From an uncultured Ruminococcus sp. (GTDB taxonomy: Bacteria; Bacillota; Clostridia; Oscillospirales; Acutalibacteraceae): 7,797 nucleotides of DNA. The translations under genes and the position numbers were made by a program. The notes beneath the pieces are model-generated. The model was not told where the DNA came from. It made no database searches and saw only the letters and a list, made by a program, of their open reading frames with translations. The stretch covers positions 1 through 7,797 of the forward strand of contig CATOLC010000037.1 of the NCBI GenBank assembly GCA_951800855.1. The letters are read 5' to 3'. Of the stretch, positions 6,864 to 7,797 are shown piece by piece. Positions within the stretch are counted from its first letter, which is position 1. Each line of letters starts with the position of its first letter.

Positions 6864-6952
6864 GGAGTGTCTCTTTCCATAAAGTTATATAACTAAAAGT
6901 ATATCCACATGCTATTAATCAAACAGACTTTCACTCAGTCGTCTGGCACTCC
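6864..6952 (+). ncRNA. Candidate structured RNA element in the sipL-spoIVA spacer (unrecognised)
   Basis: An 89-nt segment is closed by GGAGTGTC (6864-6871) pairing with GGCACTCC (6945-6952): eight pairs, one of them G-U. Inside are a perfect 12-nt palindrome AGTTATATAACT (6883-6894) and a 3'-proximal hairpin CAGAC/GTCTG (6924-6928 and 6941-6945). The loop of that hairpin contains CACTC (6932-6936), a copy of part of the closing strand, so it could compete for GAGTG at 6865-6869. The element is richer in G and C than its flanks. It would lie in the spoIVA leader or at the end of sipL mRNA. It matches no riboswitch or leader family I can recall, and a small inverted-repeat insertion is an equally open explanation. 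Confidence 0.35.
6889..6915 (+). promoter_or_regulatory. Weak candidate sigma-E-type promoter for spoIVA
   Basis: ATA (6889-6891, within TTATATA) and CATGCTAT (6908-6915) are separated by 16 nt, resembling the sigma-E pattern ATA-N16-18-CATACANT. The -10 matches six of eight positions, counting the N. spoIVA is sigma-E dependent in Bacillus, so a start in this spacer is expected. Transcription from here would begin inside the 89-nt inverted-repeat element and exclude its left arm. The match is partial and the region is A+T-rich. Confidence 0.2.
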
Positions 6953-6958
6953 CAAATA

Positions 6959-6994
6959 AGGTAAAGGTAAAACTAAAATTAAAAGTAAAAGTAA
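6959..6994 (+). repeat. Imperfect hexamer tandem repeat (ARNTAA, six copies)
   Basis: Six consecutive hexamers AGGTAA, AGGTAA, AACTAA, AATTAA, AAGTAA, AAGTAA place a T at exactly every sixth base (6962 to 6992), followed by A-rich sequence up to the spoIVA ribosome-binding site. A 15-base stretch inside this region, AAAATTAAAAGTAAA (6975-6989), also occurs at 6838-6852, on the other side of the inverted-repeat element. It could be simple-sequence drift or an A-rich unstructured ribosome standby region. Confidence 0.55.
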
Positions 6995-7016
6995 AAAATA
7001 AAAATTCTCTTAATTG

Positions 7017-7022
7017 AGGAGG
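7017..7022 (+). promoter_or_regulatory. Shine-Dalgarno of spoIVA, fixing a TTG start
   Basis: A perfect AGGAGG followed by a 7-nt A-only spacer places translation start at the TTG at 7030. The resulting protein keeps the Bacillus SpoIVA numbering of its key residues, which supports this start over any later ATG. Confidence 0.85.
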
Positions 7023-7029
7023 AAAAAAA

Positions 7030-7797
7030 TTGGAAGAACGTAACATATACAGTGATATTGCTCAAAGAACAGGCGGAGATATTTATATTGGGGTGGTAGG
7101 GCCGGTTAGGACCGGAAAATCAACGTTTATAAAGAAATTTATGGATACTTTGATAATACCTAATATAACAAGCATGCCTCAGAAAGAACGTGCAGTTGAT
7201 GAATTGCCACAGTCTGCTGCAGGAAAGACTATAATGACTACAGAACCAAAATTTATTCCAGAAAATGCCGTGGAAGTAAATATAGACGATAAAGCAAAAT
7301 TTAAGGCAAGGCTAATCGACTGCGTAGGATATATAGTTCCCAGTGCTTTAGGATACATAGAAAACCAAATGCCTAGAATGGTAATGACTCCATGGTTCGA
7401 TGAAGAAATCCCCTTTAATATGGCTGCAGAAATAGGAACTAAAAAAGTTATAACAGATCATTCAACCATCGGGCTCGTTATAACGACTGACGGTTCAATA
7501 AGCGATATAGACAGAAACGAATATGAAGAGGCTGAAGAGCGTGTAATTGACGAATTAAAGGGAATAAATAAACCTTTTATAATTCTGATAAACAGTGTAA
7601 ACCCTTATTCAAAAAATTGTAAAGAACTGTGCAGTGAAATGGGGAAAAAATACAAAGTCCCTGTTTTGCCGGTAAATTGTCTGGAACTAAACGAAAATGA
7701 AATAAAACGAATCCTAGCAAAACTTCTGTTTGAATTTCCCATTAAAGAAATAAAAATTGATATGCCAAAGTGGGTCTCATCCCTTGAAAAAGAGCAC
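7030..7797 (+). CDS. spoIVA: Stage IV sporulation protein A (SpoIVA), N-terminal 256 residues (runs off right edge)
   Basis: SpoIVA is a mother-cell ATPase related to translation-factor GTPases. It polymerises irreversibly on the forespore surface as the basement layer for coat assembly. The frame is open from the TTG at 7030 to the last base. Visible are the Walker A motif GPVRTGKST (24-32, K30), the threonine pair T70-T71 in MTTEPKFIP (69-77) and the Walker B aspartate D97 in LIDCVGY (95-101). The conserved TDHSTIGLVITTDGS (142-156) and ILINSVNP (185-192) follow. As I recall the Bacillus work, K30, T70/T71 and D97 are the residues there as well, so the N-terminus is collinear. The missing half should include the middle and C-terminal membrane-anchoring and polymerising regions (family about 490 residues). 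sipL, encoding its binding partner, is 208 nt upstream on the same strand. Confidence 0.97.
   Translation, partial: MEERNIYSDIAQRTGGDIYIGVVGPVRTGKSTFIKKFMDTLIIPNITSMPQKERAVDELPQSAAGKTIMTTEPKFIPENAVEVNIDDKAKFKARLIDCVGYIVPSALGYIENQMPRMVMTPWFDEEIPFNMAAEIGTKKVITDHSTIGLVITTDGSISDIDRNEYEEAEERVIDELKGINKPFIILINSVNPYSKNCKELCSEMGKKYKVPVLPVNCLELNENEIKRILAKLLFEFPIKEIKIDMPKWVSSLEKEH

Noticed and set aside
6909..6959. 16-codon ORF (MLLIKQTFTQSSGTPK) within the sipL-spoIVA spacer, considered as a leader peptide
   Set aside because: No Shine-Dalgarno before the ATG and no run of regulatory codons; it is probably incidental.

Overview
The window is strongly A+T-rich and comes from an endospore-forming member of the class Clostridia. 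An Oscillospirales/Ruminococcaceae-like lineage is my guess. Two facts support this. Five of the eight genes (yqfC, yqfD, ylbJ/spoVV, sipL, spoIVA) belong to sporulation families, and SipL is a clostridial rather than a Bacillus protein. The yqfC-yqfD ... ybeY-era-recO order also matches the conserved Firmicutes yqfCD-phoH-ybeY-era-recO cluster.

Layout. Minus strand, reading leftward from about 3.8 kb: yqfC and yqfD are a tight pair 11 nt apart. Next is an A+T-rich gap of about 311 bp where most relatives carry phoH. Then come ybeY (rRNA maturation endonuclease), era (ribosome-assembly GTPase) and the first 90 codons of recO, which runs off the left edge. The gap holds a full-consensus housekeeping promoter (TTGACA, 17 nt, TATAAT) on the minus strand, so ybeY-era-recO probably has its own transcription start, separate from the sporulation pair. 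Plus strand, from 3.9 kb: ylbJ (spoVV family) is divergent from yqfC by 105 bp. It is followed by sipL (SPOCS/DUF3794 repeats plus C-terminal LysM) and then by the first 256 codons of spoIVA, which runs off the right edge.

How the genes fit together. SpoIVA is the ATP-driven polymer that forms the coat basement layer on the forespore. SipL is its clostridial partner, recruited through the LysM domain. YlbJ/SpoVV moves dipicolinic acid across the outer forespore membrane. YqfD and YqfC are mother-cell proteins of unknown mechanism. In Bacillus these families are mother-cell (sigma-E) genes, so the right half is a cluster for spore envelope and forespore-engulfment functions placed head to head with an rRNA processing/DNA repair operon.

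The least explained sequence is the 208-bp sipL-spoIVA spacer. It contains an 89-nt element closed by an 8-bp inverted repeat, with a nested hairpin whose loop repeats part of the closing stem, flanked by hexamer-like A+T repeats. It is a candidate structured leader RNA or a small inserted element; I do not recognise it as a known family. Other oddities are an era ATG that lies 21 nt from its only good Shine-Dalgarno (SD) sequence, with an in-frame ATC at the normal distance, and frequent GTG/TTG starts.
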